From Argopecten irradians (Eukaryota > Mollusca > Bivalvia > Pectinida > Pectinidae): a DNA stretch of 64,000 nt. Below the pieces are notes generated by a model. That model was not told where the DNA came from. It did not search any database and saw only the letters and a program-made list of their open reading frames with translations. Of the stretch, positions 50,801 through 62,802 are shown one piece after another. The first letter of the stretch is position 1, and each line of letters opens with the position of its first letter. The stretch is taken from NCBI RefSeq assembly GCF_041381155.1, contig NC_091138.1, positions 38,247,604-38,311,603 on the forward strand. Direction: 5' to 3'. The position numbers and the translations under genes were made by a program.

Positions 50801-53800
50801 TCGACTTTTCTAGTCCAAAACCTTTGCCTATTCCCAATTCCTACCATTTTCACTGCATGTATCGGTTTCATGGGTAGTTAAATATAGTCATTGTAAATAG
50901 CATTTAGGTGAAAAATCTATGCTCTTTTTATAAACTTCGCTTGTTGAATAACCCATACTTTTGTCAATATGATATATCATGTTAGTTAACTTACGATTTG
51001 CTATATTGTCCCATAGTACATTAATGTGTTGGTCTCTGTCAGGTCTGGTGTGCTCGTGCCAGAATCCCAAAGTATGCATGAGTTCATGAATGATTGTGCC
51101 CCTGTATAGACAACCAGGGGCTAGTGTCATATTCTGACGCCCTCCATTCCTTCCTACATCGCTGTAACACCTGGTATGTGTACAAACAAAACAAAAACAT
51201 TAAACATCTCTCCTGGCTTGACAAAACGAACCTAACAATGTTTTATCGATCACCAGGCGGTGTGTAGTCGCGAATCGTGCCTCGTGGTCGCACGCTCACG
51301 TTTACCTATCCAGTCACAGCATAGCCACGTGTCGTTTGAGTGACAGTTGACGAACCGTCAATTATGTAACAGCATTGTTACCTTGATAACGTGATGACAA
51401 AAGTATTAAACAGACAAATGGATTTTCAAGTCCAGACCAAAAAAATAATAATAATAATTTTGATCAATCATTTCTTTTTCAAAAACTCGATGCATAATGT
51501 CTCAATTTCGGTTCTGTATTTGTTTCTTTTAAATACAATTTCTACGACTTTCATTTAGTTATGCTTAATGACAGTCATAAGTATTGAAATATGTTATGTA
51601 CATATCATTCATACGACATACCCATTGCCTGTTCTTATATAGAGATAGTCATGGTCACTGTCTACCTTCGGTATGAAATTAATGCAGTCGTCCCCGACAA
51701 GATCATGTAGGTCCTTCATAGTAGATGTGATAATGTTGTTTTGGTCCTGATCTGGTTAAGAAAGAACATTATCAATTATTATTCAATGTTTTACCCGCAC
51801 CTGTTTTATTTTCCTTTAGAGTGTCTACCTTTAAGAAGAGGCATTGACTGTCATTACTTTGAGTAAGAAAAACATCTCTAAATAACCAATATTTTTCTCT
51901 TGAGATAAAGATTAATGTGTCTTGTGAAGCGGTTAGTTCTATACATCGGCAGAGTAGATTATCAATAATTTCCATCGTTATAATTCGATTCAATAAAACT
52001 TGGACAGATGAATCATATGGCGCATATGTTATTTACTAACTAAAATAACATTGTTCTGTTCTGATGACGAGACCTGTTTCATTTTTTGTGCATTCTTTAT
52101 TGTATATAAGAACGAGAAACCGAATCTCTATAATTACCAAACACCGTCTCTATTTCGTACGGCACGTGTCGACCCCTCCATGTTAAGCGCTGGTTAGCGA
52201 CAGCATGGCGATTCTATAGAATATAACAAACTCAAATTACTTTTATTGTACATAATACATCAGATGTAATAATTTTTATATTTTAATGGCTAAAAACTGC
52301 ACCAGGAAAAGAAAAACGAATCTTGATACTAAGACTAACCACAAATATTTCTACCCACGAAATTATTTCAAATCCCCAAATCAACAAGGAAAGTACCCAT
52401 GTAACAGATTTCATGACGTACAGTATTTGAGTATTAATAATATTTTTAGATGGTGCAGGCCAAACAAACATTTAAAAGAAAAATAATGTTTTAATATGCA
52501 CAAAGAAAATGCAATTCGAAAAAATAACAGGTAAAATTGTTGAGTTTTTTGGGGTTTTTTTTCGTGGTAACGAAAAACATTAAAACGTCTTAATCGGAAC
52601 AACTGGTTATATCAAACCATAATATAATGTTATAACATAAAATTTCTGCGGATAAATATGTTTAAATATATGTAATTAATATCATTAAAGTAGGAAGCTT
52701 TGCCATCCAACATGGCGTCACGGTTTCACTAAAAATGTTTGTTTTTTTTCGGTAATACTTGAACGCCAAATTCATAAACAAATACCGCAATAAACTAATT
52801 TAACGTTGCGGTTTTCTTAGAATACGTAACGTGTAAAATCAGTGAAGCAGGATATCAGTAATAACAACGTGGACGTATGAGCGGAAAATTCACATACATA
52901 TATGGATAGGAAGCATTTTGTGGTCCTTGGGTAGAATTTCCAATACTACTTGTCCACATGTATGTGAAATAATCTTATATTCTAACCTAGGCACCTACCT
53001 TTTGCTCAATAAAAATGTCACCTTCCCTAAGAATCCCTCCAGTAACTTCAACACCTAAAATACAGGAAGACCTCGCTCAATAAATCATCTGTAAAGTATT
53101 TAAGTTTTTATAATATTCCATAGCTATTAAGTTACAATTATAACCACAAACTGCATTTGATATTTACAGATGCCAGGAATATCCAATATATGAACACTGT
53201 ATATGAATGTGCTTTTTATTATTTTAGTAGTATTTGCAGACTGTTATGATATTCCCGGTATATGTACGTTTCTAATGATAGGTTTTGTATGGTATGCATT
53301 TCGTAACCGCTTTTTATACCCACCGATGTTTAGTTCCAGTAAGCTTTGGCTTTGAATATTCACTGCTGGATCTTCGTACAAACTCTTCCATAGAATTAAA
53401 GAATGAGTATATTAATTATTAATGAATGTAAATACAAGGTATATTAAATACTCGGTTAATACGAACTCGAAGGGACCGAGATAAAACTTCGAGTTATCCG
53501 AGTGTTCGAATTAAGCGAGTTCTCATGTCTACTGACTATCTCTTTACTTGGGATATATAGACTAGTTTCATGTCGTAAAACGATGCGAAAAAGAGAGATG
53601 TCAAAATCACCGATGGTAGTTGCAAAATTATAACAAGAAAATCTAGATATATATTTTGAAAAGCCGTTCTACGGCAGATGTATGAAAAAGAAATCGGCAT
53701 TTTCGGCGATCTCGTTGTCCAAAAAAAATCTCATTTCGAGTTATACAAATGTTTTATGTATGGTTTTTGTCATTCGGACCCAAAATTTATTTCGTATTAT

Positions 53801-55249
53801 CCGAGTTTCTTAGTAAGTTTATATTTTTCGAGATTTATTCAAACATTTCTATTTTTTATTTTTTAGTTTCAATAAGTAACAAAGAATGTTGATAAAACAC
53901 ACATTGTACATTTCATATCAAATGATTTCGTTCCTTAACGGAAGCGACCCTTGTTCTCTATTTTGTCTAGTCATTTCTCCATCATGCTCTGCACGGATGT
54001 CGTTGTCTGGGAACTAGGAATGTAGGTCAAAGGTCAGATCAATAGCTATAATACACTCTATGTCGACTTAACCCCGACAAGTACCGTTATACAAAATAAC
54101 ATTCAAATAAAGGGTTGCAATATAGAACAGACGTCACTATCGTAAAACAATATTGGGTCTTAAACTTTGTATTTTTTGTCATGCAGTAAGAGAAAACTTT
54201 ATAGGATTGGTCACTATGAATACATTAATGCGTAATATGCTATGGGATACCTATCATTCAGCGCCATATTTAAAGGTGTAGGTAACTTTATAAAATTGTA
54301 TTTATTTTTGTTAATAAAATATCAATAAAATCTTATCATCATAGAAAATAGCAAAAAGTTAACCTTAGATAAAAAATAGCAAAAACAGCCACCATGCAGT
54401 ATGCAATGAAGACGCAGTCTACACTTTTATACTATTATATCATTAAACAGCAACAATTTTACAATTGCATAATTTATAGAATTGAAAAATAACCTACATT
54501 AACATCTACAAAGACATCTTACAATGATTTTGTGAGAAAATGTTAATATAAATAACTTCTTCAAACTAGAATCATTATCTCTCGGACTGTTATTTTATAT
54601 AAAACAATGATGAGAAACGCATCTATAGCATCAATAAGAGTTATGTATTGTTTATGACGTTTTAAGAAAACTTTATAATTTACAAGATAACCATTTAAAT
54701 CAAATAAGTGACAATTACAGGGTATGCCTTTTATAATTGCAGTATAACATTCACCATTTGGCAATCATTGACTTACGAAACGTTATGGCCGGAGATTGCC
54801 TTTTTATGCTTGAAAGTTCCCTGTTTCATATCAATTTGAATGGTTCAAATAATGATATATTATTCAAAAGCATAATAACGCATTTCAGTTATTTCGCTAA
54901 TATGCTCGCAATTCAACCTATTTTCGGAATCGTTAAATCATTAAAGGATGTTATTGACTTCTATTTTGAATAAAACGTCATTACGCTTCAAAGATAATAT
55001 AAAAGCAATGTCACTGGTACAACGATAAGTACAATGCAACCGGAAAGATATACCCGCTATTAGAGTATAAGAACGCATTTCAGTTATTTCGTAACAGTCA
55101 AAACGGTTTTATTAAACAGTGTAATCCTCTAATTTCAATCCAATTGATAAGACATATAAGACACCTACCTCTTTCTCACTGATAGGAAATGCAAGTACAG
55201 CACTGATTACGACAAAAAGAAAAAAGCCTTGGCGAACAAACTTCAGCAT
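44869..55249 (-). CDS. Secreted astacin metalloprotease with sushi and MAM domains
   Basis: Twelve minus-strand exons: 55169-55249, 53324-53384, 52999-53054, 52138-52213, 51622-51751, 50995-51170, 50128-50346, 49639-49827, 48586-48717, 47358-47463, 46316-46478 and 44869-45030. All phases match and give 516 residues. A signal peptide comes first ([20 protein letters not shown]), then a short propeptide with an EGDIFI aspartate-switch-like motif near 57-62. The catalytic domain (from about residue 67) has the zinc site [12 protein letters not shown] at 163-174 and the Met-turn SIMHY at 217-221, so active-site residues are intact. One sushi domain with four cysteines spans about 271-326. One MAM domain spans about 334-495, opening [11 protein letters not shown] and ending [13 protein letters not shown]. 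Such proteins cleave extracellular proteins in digestion, development or matrix and shell remodelling; the actual substrate is unknown. The second exon has a weak acceptor and is the least certain junction. Introns are packed with MITEs. Confidence 0.92.
45214..45321. mobile_element. Foldback element, 108 bp
   Basis: AAGGATAGGGATATTCTACC, then CGAGAGTCAC, is mirrored by GTGATCCCGAGAG and TAGAATATCCCTATCCTT. The arms are about 32 bp with one small indel around a short centre. It lies in the last intron of the astacin gene. Confidence 0.75.
45472..45846. mobile_element. Long palindromic element with repeated ACGTGCTCACGTAA
   Basis: The outer ends GTGACACAAAAATTTTTTTT and AAAAAAATTTTTCTGTCAC are inverted repeats. 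Inside, blocks of TTTTTTATGTAGGTGAAA and TTTAATGTAAGACAAAA alternate on the left and recur in reverse complement on the right. ACGTGCTCACGTAA appears three times forward and once reversed (45533-45730). Located in the last astacin intron. It is probably a foldback transposon, and no frame is present. Confidence 0.7.
46924..47330. mobile_element. MITE family 2, 407 bp
   Basis: Termini TTAAAGCCCACTACCTTTGC and GAAAGGTAGTGGGCCTTTAA; close in length and sequence to the copy at 14916-15323. It ends 27 bp from the 3' edge (donor side) of the astacin exon at 47358-47463. Confidence 0.85.
47491..47855 (-). mobile_element. MITE family 1, complete, 365 bp
   Basis: Full-length copy with termini TTAAAGATGCTCCACCGC and GCGGTGGAGCATCTTTAA. 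It starts 27 bp from the acceptor edge of the astacin exon at 47358-47463. It is reversed relative to the copy at 61978-62341. Confidence 0.88.
48077..48556. mobile_element. CG-containing MITE, 480 bp
   Basis: The left end ATACTGTAAACCAACTTATT, then TTCGCGG, is mirrored by CGCGAAAACATTCAGGTTTA, then CAGTAT. The interior is unusually rich in CG dinucleotides. It ends 29 bp from the donor edge of the astacin exon at 48586-48717. Confidence 0.75.
48974..49344. mobile_element. Inverted-repeat element, about 370 bp
   Basis: CTCCCAGGGTACATTGCAGT, then CCCCACAATTTCACCTCTG, is mirrored by CAGAGGTGAATGTGGGGACC, then GCAGTGAACCCTGGGAG. Outer ACGTCAAG and CTTGACGT extend the arms. It sits in the intron between the sushi exon and the first MAM exon of the astacin gene. 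An open minus-strand frame across it has no recognisable domain and is taken as chance. Confidence 0.7.
53449..53530. repeat. Probable interspersed repeat with ATCCGAG motifs
   Basis: A run with ACTCGGTTAATACGAACTCG, CTTCGAGTTATCCGAGTG and TTCGAATTAAGCGAG, and further isolated CGAGTTAT and TTATCCGAG pieces to about 53810. The internal repetition suggests a decayed transposable element. It lies in intron 1 region of the astacin gene; the family is unknown. Confidence 0.35.
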
Positions 55250-55659
55250 CTTCAGGCAGCAGCTGGTGTTCCCAATGTTTTTACTGTTGGCGTAAAAGAT
55301 TAAAACTGCATGATATTATATATTTATTTTCTGGAAAACCCATGTTGATTTTTATTTACAATAAAAACCACGTGGGTGTCTCGATGAATGTTATCAAACT
55401 CCCTCCCGCGACATAAAGAACAACACATCAATGGAATGGGAATGCACCCTGGTTACCCCTTGGGCTTGTTAAAGGTTTATCTCTCTTGTTACTTCACATA
55501 CATGTTGTAACATTTCCCTTGTCATGCTATTGCTTAATGTTTTTATCGATTTCACAAGCGACTGACAAGCATAGAAAGTTCAAATGCATTTTATTTGAGG
55601 AATAACTATATTCTTACCTTTATCCCTTAGGTGTAAGTTACTTCAGGTTGGGGAATTAT

Positions 55660-55731
55660 TCCATCCTCGTGGTTACTGTATGGACACAACAAATCATGTT
55701 CTAGTGAACGAGATAATGTCTGTCAGCAGGC
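55660..55731. repeat. 72-bp perfect direct repeat, copy 1
   Basis: Starts TCCATCCTCGTGGTTACTGT and ends ATGTCTGTCAGCAGGC. The same 72 bp recurs without a mismatch at 57011-57082. It lies about 0.4 kb upstream of the astacin start codon. Confidence 0.9.
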
Positions 55732-57010
55732 GATAACATATGGTTAATAGGTCAAACCTTTAGCTGTATTTATTTACCTTTTATCTGGTGTTATAAGAAT
55801 GTCGGACAGCTGTCCACACCTAGAACTTCCTAATTTCCTATTGATATTCGAAAGTGTTTCACAACACGAAAATTACTAGTATAATAATTTGCAATTGCTT
55901 TGTCTATGAATACAGGCGCCCTTCGTATGATAAATGTTCAAAAAAAAATCCACCAATGTGTTAATAATTACATTGCAAAACACAACTAATTGATAGATAT
56001 TGTCTTGGTTTTTGTATACTTCTGAGATTTATGTATTATTAACTGCATATCACTCTCGTGAAATCGTGAAGAAGTTTGATTGGTGTCTTTAAAACATTTA
56101 ATTTATATAAATAGATATTCATTCAATACCACGAATGAAGGTACGTTATTGTAGGAATTATGTAAGTAAATTTCACAACTATTTTGTAACAGATTTCCTA
56201 TTTTTGGAATTAATCTATTATTTATCTTTTAATAGCGATGAAACTTCGAATAATAGAAACACTGAGACTTAAAAATCAAAATTAATCTTTTGCTATGATA
56301 AAATTATTGATTTCCATGATCTCTATTTTATTGTTGGACATATTGCGTTTGTCGCTTCTTATTACTTTATTCATATACACTTTTATAACGAATTATATCG
56401 AATATGCACTATACTACGACGATATAGGTATGTGTTTTAAAGTTTGTGTTGCTGCAACATTGCAGCTAATTAACTATGACCGATATTCAGAATAGAATCA
56501 AAATTTCTAGTATTAAAATATATTCTTATACTTATCATCTCCTTTTTTATATTTGAACTGAAATACTTGATTTTCTCTCGTTTTGAACAAATTTAGTGTA
56601 CTTTCATAACCATTGGATATATACTAGTATGAATTTTTGTATCTTAAAACAAATTGTATAATTTGGTAAAAAAAACAACAAATAAATTGTATACAAAAAT
56701 CAGATGGGTTGTCAAACTTTTCCTCCATCTTTTTTTTCAATTTCATTAGAAAATGCACTTTTAAGTCATGTTTCAGATTAATATGTAGAAGTTTTCAGTT
56801 TCGTTATGTTATTTCGTTTCGACAATGTATTCCTTTTTATAAGTTATGACATCTATCACGTAAATCGTAGTTCATTGTTTAAGTTGTTATCTATCTTTCT
56901 ATGAATTATTTCAAAACTACAAATAATCTCATTGGTTAATTAAGTATTGAACTGCATTTAGATGGCAGTTATTGAATGATAAATTCCAACTTGACAATGA
57001 CAAATGTTAA

Positions 57011-57082
57011 TCCATCCTCGTGGTTACTGTATGGACACAACAAATCATGTTCTAGTGAACGAGATAATGTCTGTCAGCAGGC
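57011..57082. repeat. 72-bp perfect direct repeat, copy 2
   Basis: Identical to 55660-55731 in the same orientation. Sequence similarity stops abruptly on both sides. Confidence 0.9.
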
Positions 57083-59631
57083 TATCGCTACATGTTGAAT
57101 TTGTCGTTGTCCATTTGGCATCCATCCTCCCATAATTGTCAACTTACTGCAGTCCAATGCTTGCAGTTACATTTGATAGGAATGTTATAATGAAATCTGG
57201 AGAGAATTTGCATCGATTATGAATAAACAATAAAATGTATTATCGCCAAACGATGAAACGGCCATTTCAACAGCCATATTCCGTGATCGCTGGGACAATA
57301 ATTCATTGTGTCGTCAGCTTGCAAACGATGTCAGAAGAAGCGGATGGCAGTTCATACACTAAACAACACCAACTGTGTTATATAAGGTTTTATGAAATTA
57401 ATCTTTATTTATTTTACATCGATTTCGAAACCATTTATATAGTAATACTGGTGCTTTTAGTTATTGCAAAACATAGTGTCTCGTAGGTATTTTTAGGCTG
57501 GACATTTTAATTTGTCTTATATGTATGTTTATGATGATGTATGTAGGAATTTAAAATGTGTGACACTTTAATAAAACATATCTTATCTTAGTTTATCTTA
57601 TAGCTTATAGCTTGATAATCACTTTCGATAACCCGGATGAGGGGTTACATAGTGTGTTTGCAGTGAAAATGTTAATGTTAGTAGTTTATTACTTATACTA
57701 CAAGTTGCTGTACAAAGTTTGAATACAAATGAGAACTCACAACTTACAAGTGTATGTCTACGGAAAACGAGGGAACCAATTTTATTACATATACCTGGTA
57801 TGACATATATGAAACAATGGTGCTAGATGCGCTTATCCAATCGAAAAGCCTTTTATTCAATGTACTGACTCACCTGTCCATTCACTTCCCGGTTGAATAA
57901 ATTATGCATGTGTACTGACGGGACCCTTTCTCTTATCAGTCTAAATTCATTTCATGACGAACACAGAACAACAGATAGGTGCTAAATAAATTGGTTGTTA
58001 TCTTTGAGAAAGCATTGTCAATCCTGGATAGGAACTGGTCAATACAGATAAGCTGATCTGTTAGCATATAATTTATGATTTCAAAAAACGATACAGTCAA
58101 GTATATAATATAATTATATAGCTTGAATGATATACTGTATTTGTTCGAATCACATGTGAGGCAGTTGCCAGATAATGACAGTTGTCGGTGGTTTTTCTCC
58201 GGGAACTCTGGCTTCCCTCCACCATCAAAATACAATATGTCCTTAATTGGACCTGGCTGTTTATAAGACGTTAAACGTATCGAACCAAACTGTATCATTT
58301 CGTGCAAAATTATCTATTACTGAATAATAGGAGACTAAAAAGTTAAGAAGAATCTCTTCTATCAGTAAGCAGGCAAAAGTATTATTTGAACCATTATTAA
58401 TAAGGATATACCACATTAATTGTGTTAATATAAATAAATTCAAATTCTTATGAAAAAATTAGTCAATATCTTTTGATGGGTTAAGTGAATAGTCTACAAT
58501 CGAATACAGCTTAATACTGATTCTGAATAAAACTATAAAATACCTTAGCCAATGACAATGTTTTGTTAGATCAGTTTAATCCAACTTAGATGATCGATTG
58601 ACTTGAATATAATCCTACTAAAGTTTAATCATAACGCATTTTCTCTTTGACCATCCAATATCATGGTCAATTTCTTAATCAATTGTTATTTGATATGAAC
58701 CTTCATTATTTATTATTATTATTTATTTATTTTCGCTGTTTGTTATGCTAATTGTAGCATTGTTACTGGATAATTTGTTTTCTATCATATCTTAATAAAA
58801 AGAAGAAAATCGTAGGATGACGCAAAAAAATCAACGTTAACGTGACGTCACAATTAAACATTGATGTAAGATGAGGGGACTTCTTTCATAGTATATTAAA
58901 CTATTCAATTTTGACATCACCACAGAGACATTGATGTAATTATGTGTTAATTTGAGGGGGACGTTTTTCATTGTACAAACTATTTAACTTTGTAACGTAC
59001 GTAATAGAAAAATATTTCCAGTTTGCAAACATTTTTTTCATATCCGATTCATTTGAAATTAGTGACATCAACGCTGAATGTACTGCAATTTTGAACGAAA
59101 GTAGTAAAATTACTTCTTATTTTTTTTTATAAATTAGCATCCCTAGTAATGACTTGACTATTGTTATTAAATCCCTTCCTTTTTCATTCCTATCCGAGCA
59201 TTGTCTTAACCACAAACATTAAAGAAACATTTGTTATAAAAACGTTCCAAATGCCAAAATTTGACTAAATTGTGAAAACCTAAAGAATAACACTGACTCC
59301 AAAAAAGACCGAAATAATATTTCCGGTATTATTGCGTCAATCCGTACCCTTACTCCATGTATGGAGCAAAAATGCCAGAAAAAAGTTAGCAATCTCTGTT
59401 AAGTATGAAAACGCATCCTTTTTCTGAGAATGTGTTCATGACACGTTCTATTAATTATATGTACAGATCACATGTGATTGTGATTAACACACACTATAAT
59501 TAACGGCTCTCAACAATTAAATGTACACTATAATTAAACATTGTGTATATATTCAGAAAAAGGTATGACCAAAAAATTATGGAATATATTAGAAATAAGC
59601 ACACGCTGAATAATACCAAACAATTCAGACT

Positions 59632-60156
59632 TTGTTTGTTTGTTTGGATTATTAACGTCCTATTAACACCTATGATCATGTAAGGACAGCCTCCCATGTA
59701 GGCAGTGTGTAACGTATGTGAAGTGTGGGGAGCGTGTTTTGGGAGACTGTGGTATGTTCGTGTTGTGTCTTCTTGTATAGTGGAACTGTTGCCCTTTTTA
59801 TAGTACTATATCACTGAAGCATGCAGCCGAAGACGCCAAGTAACACACCCATTATACTGACAACGGGCGAACCAGTCGTCCCACTCCATGCATGCTGAAG
59901 CTAAGCAGGAGTGAAAACTACCACTTTTATAGACATTAGTGTGTCTTCGCGTGTTTCGGCCAGGGGACATAACCCAGAACCTACCTCGCATAGGCGAACG
60001 CCCAACAAAAGGCCAAAATTGAGGCGGTTTCAAGAGATATTAGGAGAACAAAGTCAGTTAGGAAGAAGAGAAAACATAATATCCTAAATTTAGTCGCCTT
60101 TACGATTATGCAATGGTGGCAGCAGGTACAATTCTAACGCCCTACCTGCAGGGCCG
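59632..60156 (-). mobile_element. SINE-like retroposon with 12-bp target duplication
   Basis: A 525-bp insertion flanked by the identical 12-mer ACAATTCAGACT at 59620-59631 and 60157-60168. On the minus strand it starts CGGCCCTGCAGGTAGGGCGT and ends in a (CAAA)n tail, seen on the plus strand as TTTGTTTGTTTG right after the left duplication. This is the structure of a retroposed non-autonomous element. The start could be tRNA-derived, but I could not assign A and B boxes. A diverged piece lies at 43602-43675. The open frame within it is not thought to be coding. Confidence 0.82.
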
Positions 60157-60168
60157 ACAATTCAGACT

Positions 60169-61977
60169 CTGGTAAACAGTAATGTGATTGTGAAAAACAA
60201 AATGAATTACTAGTTTTGTCTCGATATATTAGATTAGTAACAGAAGATTAATTAATATAAACAATTTCATATAATCAGAAATTAGAACTAAAATTCCAAT
60301 GTTCCATCCTTTTCCATAAAGAATTTCGTGCTATTCTTAATCAGGATTTATTATAATTAAAAAGGAATCAATATTTTTTTCTAATTTATTCACATACGAT
60401 TGACAAATAAGTTCAATGTCACAAAGAAAAGATTACACATGTACTGTCAGCTAGTTTCATTACATGACGAGAAGGATTATGTATCAGTAGAAGTTTCCGA
60501 ATCATCTTATTCAAACATGTTTATGTTTTCTTGCATTTTACATATCTTCATTGAATATAATATTAGTTTAACTATTGTCTCAAATAGATTAATGAAAGTT
60601 ATATTATGTATACGTGAAATCTTTAATAAAATGCGATATTACGAATTCCTTGATCAAACGTCCATAAATCAAAGATACATGCTCGTGTTTTTCGTTTTTG
60701 GTGACTGTAGATCAATTAACTGGTAACTCCAATCACTTATCTTTTCATTCCGACTTTATCGAATTTTACACTAGTGCATTTTCATTAAAAGAATTTGTTT
60801 CATGTTTCTCTTTGAAATGTATATCTCATCTGACACAAGGAAACAAACGGTCTTCAATATAGAGTAACTCAAGTATCTATCCGGGACCATCAACTCTGTG
60901 ATCTGATTGAGAGGAAGTGGTAGGAGTGAGTATACACAGGTGCCAGGGAGAAAGGGGCCCGAGTATGCGGTCAACCAAAGTCACAGAAGATTGTACTTAA
61001 CGATTTATTCTAGGATTTCAGGTAGGCAGAAAAATGACAAGAGTTGTACTGAATATAGACATTTCAGTACAGCCATTCAAAATCCGTGAAAAATAATTAT
61101 CGATATCACTTCCTGTGACGTCGACTGACCAGATTGATTGAAGATAACTCGACGATGTTTTATTGGATTATCAATGTTAAGTGTTATTGTATTCAGCTGT
61201 ACTTATATCCTGTTTCCATTTTCTTTATGACTTTTCCGAGTTTATAAGCTTGGAATCATCAACCATAGGTTAATGATCATGTGCTTTTATACATTATACA
61301 TAGGTATGTGTATCATTCCTCTCGTATCATTTCGTACATTTTAAATGCTAAATTCTATGGAAGAACGTTTTCATTAATACATTTATAATTATTATGTGAA
61401 ATCATTTCACATAATACATGTGTATGTTTTATTGAAATTACTGTCTTACTTCGCATACAAATCTGATGTGTAACTGCATATCATTATGACATCAGCTTGT
61501 CAGCATATTGCCAACTGTGAAAAACATGCCAATTTTTGAAGAATCTGGTTATATAGTTGTAGAAACAGGCGGTCCAGCGTTTAAATTAATTACACACCGT
61601 CTTATAATGAAATTTAAGTAGCTTGAAAAAGCAATCAGAAATAATATAGACGGCAATAGCATTTTGAGTCAACTGAGGAACTCCGAACGGCAAATTATAA
61701 TAGAGTTAAAATGTTGTAACCCACACACGTTACATTTTCTGTATAGATTTCTTTGTAGAAATCAATTTCATTGCCTAGTGTCGTAACAGTCTTTTTATAG
61801 AATTGTGTAGATATCATATCATCATTGAGTGAAATGTTCTATTGAATGGTTCCATTAACCTGGTTTAGGATGACAATAAAAACATACGATTTCTTATCCA
61901 AGAATAAAAAGAATACCAATTGTTTTCCATAAATGCAACGAATTAAATGTACTAAATTTGAAATTTATATCGGGTAG
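60169..61977. other. Non-coding AT-rich sequence
   Basis: No coding exon, RNA gene or repeat was recognised between the SINE-like insertion and the MITE at 61978. A 108-codon open frame at 60400-60726 has no domain, signal or splice context and is regarded as chance. Confidence 0.45.
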
Positions 61978-62341
61978 TTAAAGATGCTCCATCGCCGACA
62001 GACCAAAAATGATATTCATCATTTGAACAATAATTGGTGTTTAATCGTGTATATAATAGTCTAATTAACACAAAAAATAATATAAAATAATTTATTTTGC
62101 CTTTGGTACATGCGCATTCAGTAGTTCATTTCATATAGGACATAGTGGTACGGATTTTTTTCGGGATGCAATTAATTATTTTTCATATTTTTAACTTGAA
62201 GTAAAATTAGAAGCTCAAACTTTTCAATGGTGGTAATGGTGTAAAGTAAGTAACTTTTGTAACTGAAGAAAAATACTAAATCGTCTGCTCGAGTTTTTGA
62301 TAGTGAAAAAATACCATTTGTCAGCGGTGGAGCATCTTTAA
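61978..62341 (+). mobile_element. MITE family 1, complete, 364 bp
   Basis: Termini TTAAAGATGCTCCATCGCCG and GTCAGCGGTGGAGCATCTTT (then AA). TTAA stands at both borders. It is the reference copy for the family, whose other copies are at 6745, 13803 and 47491. Confidence 0.88.
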
Positions 62342-62677
62342 CTTCTGTCAATGTTTCTTCTTCTTTACCTTATGTACCTGTACTAGATATAATTAGTTTA
62401 AGTGATGACTTCACTATGTTGGTACTGATCTTAACATTATGATATAGTGATAGTGTATACATACTACATTATTTATCAGAGTGCAATACTGTTAGTTTGT
62501 TATGTCTATATTTATATTAAATATTTCATTGCACGTTGCCATTTTCTACTATATAATATAATAATGTATGGAAGAGAGAATTATTAAGTTTTATAACTTA
62601 TCCAATTTTATTCGAATGAATAAATAAAATATGCTAAAAATTTTAAAGAGATTATTTTCAGTAAATTAAATCATAAG

Positions 62678-62802
62678 GATTAACTTGAGAAGATTTTTTT
62701 TATGTTATAGAGATATAACACAAAAATCTGAGTGGTTTATTTAGAAAACACTCAAATTTTGTGTTATATCTCCATAAAATAAAAAATCCATTCAAGTTAA
62801 TC
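62678..62802. mobile_element. Foldback element, 125 bp
   Basis: GATTAACTTGAGAAGATTTT, then the arm ATAGAGATATAACACAAAAA and TCTGAGTG, is mirrored by CACTCAAATTTTGTGTTATA, TCTC and ending ATCCATTCAAGTTAATC. The arms are about 55 bp around a short loop. A single arm recurs at 2158-2197. Confidence 0.8.

Larger units (their letters stand above)
55250..59619. other. 5' flank of the astacin gene and non-coding sequence
   Basis: AT-rich sequence with no coding exon that I can support. It should contain the astacin promoter just right of 55249, but no TATA box was assigned. The only notable contents are the two identical 72-bp segments at 55660 and 57011. Confidence 0.5.

Noticed and set aside
57235..57486. 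83-codon plus-strand open frame
   Set aside because: The first part has some protein-like composition, but there is no homology, no splice sites and an I/L/Y-rich end typical of AT-rich chance frames.
57936..58307. 123-codon minus-strand open frame
   Set aside because: No recognisable motif, low-complexity I/N/S-rich composition, no neighbouring exons.
60400..60726. 108-codon plus-strand open frame
   Set aside because: No domain, signal peptide, splice context or biased composition; chance open frame in AT-rich sequence.
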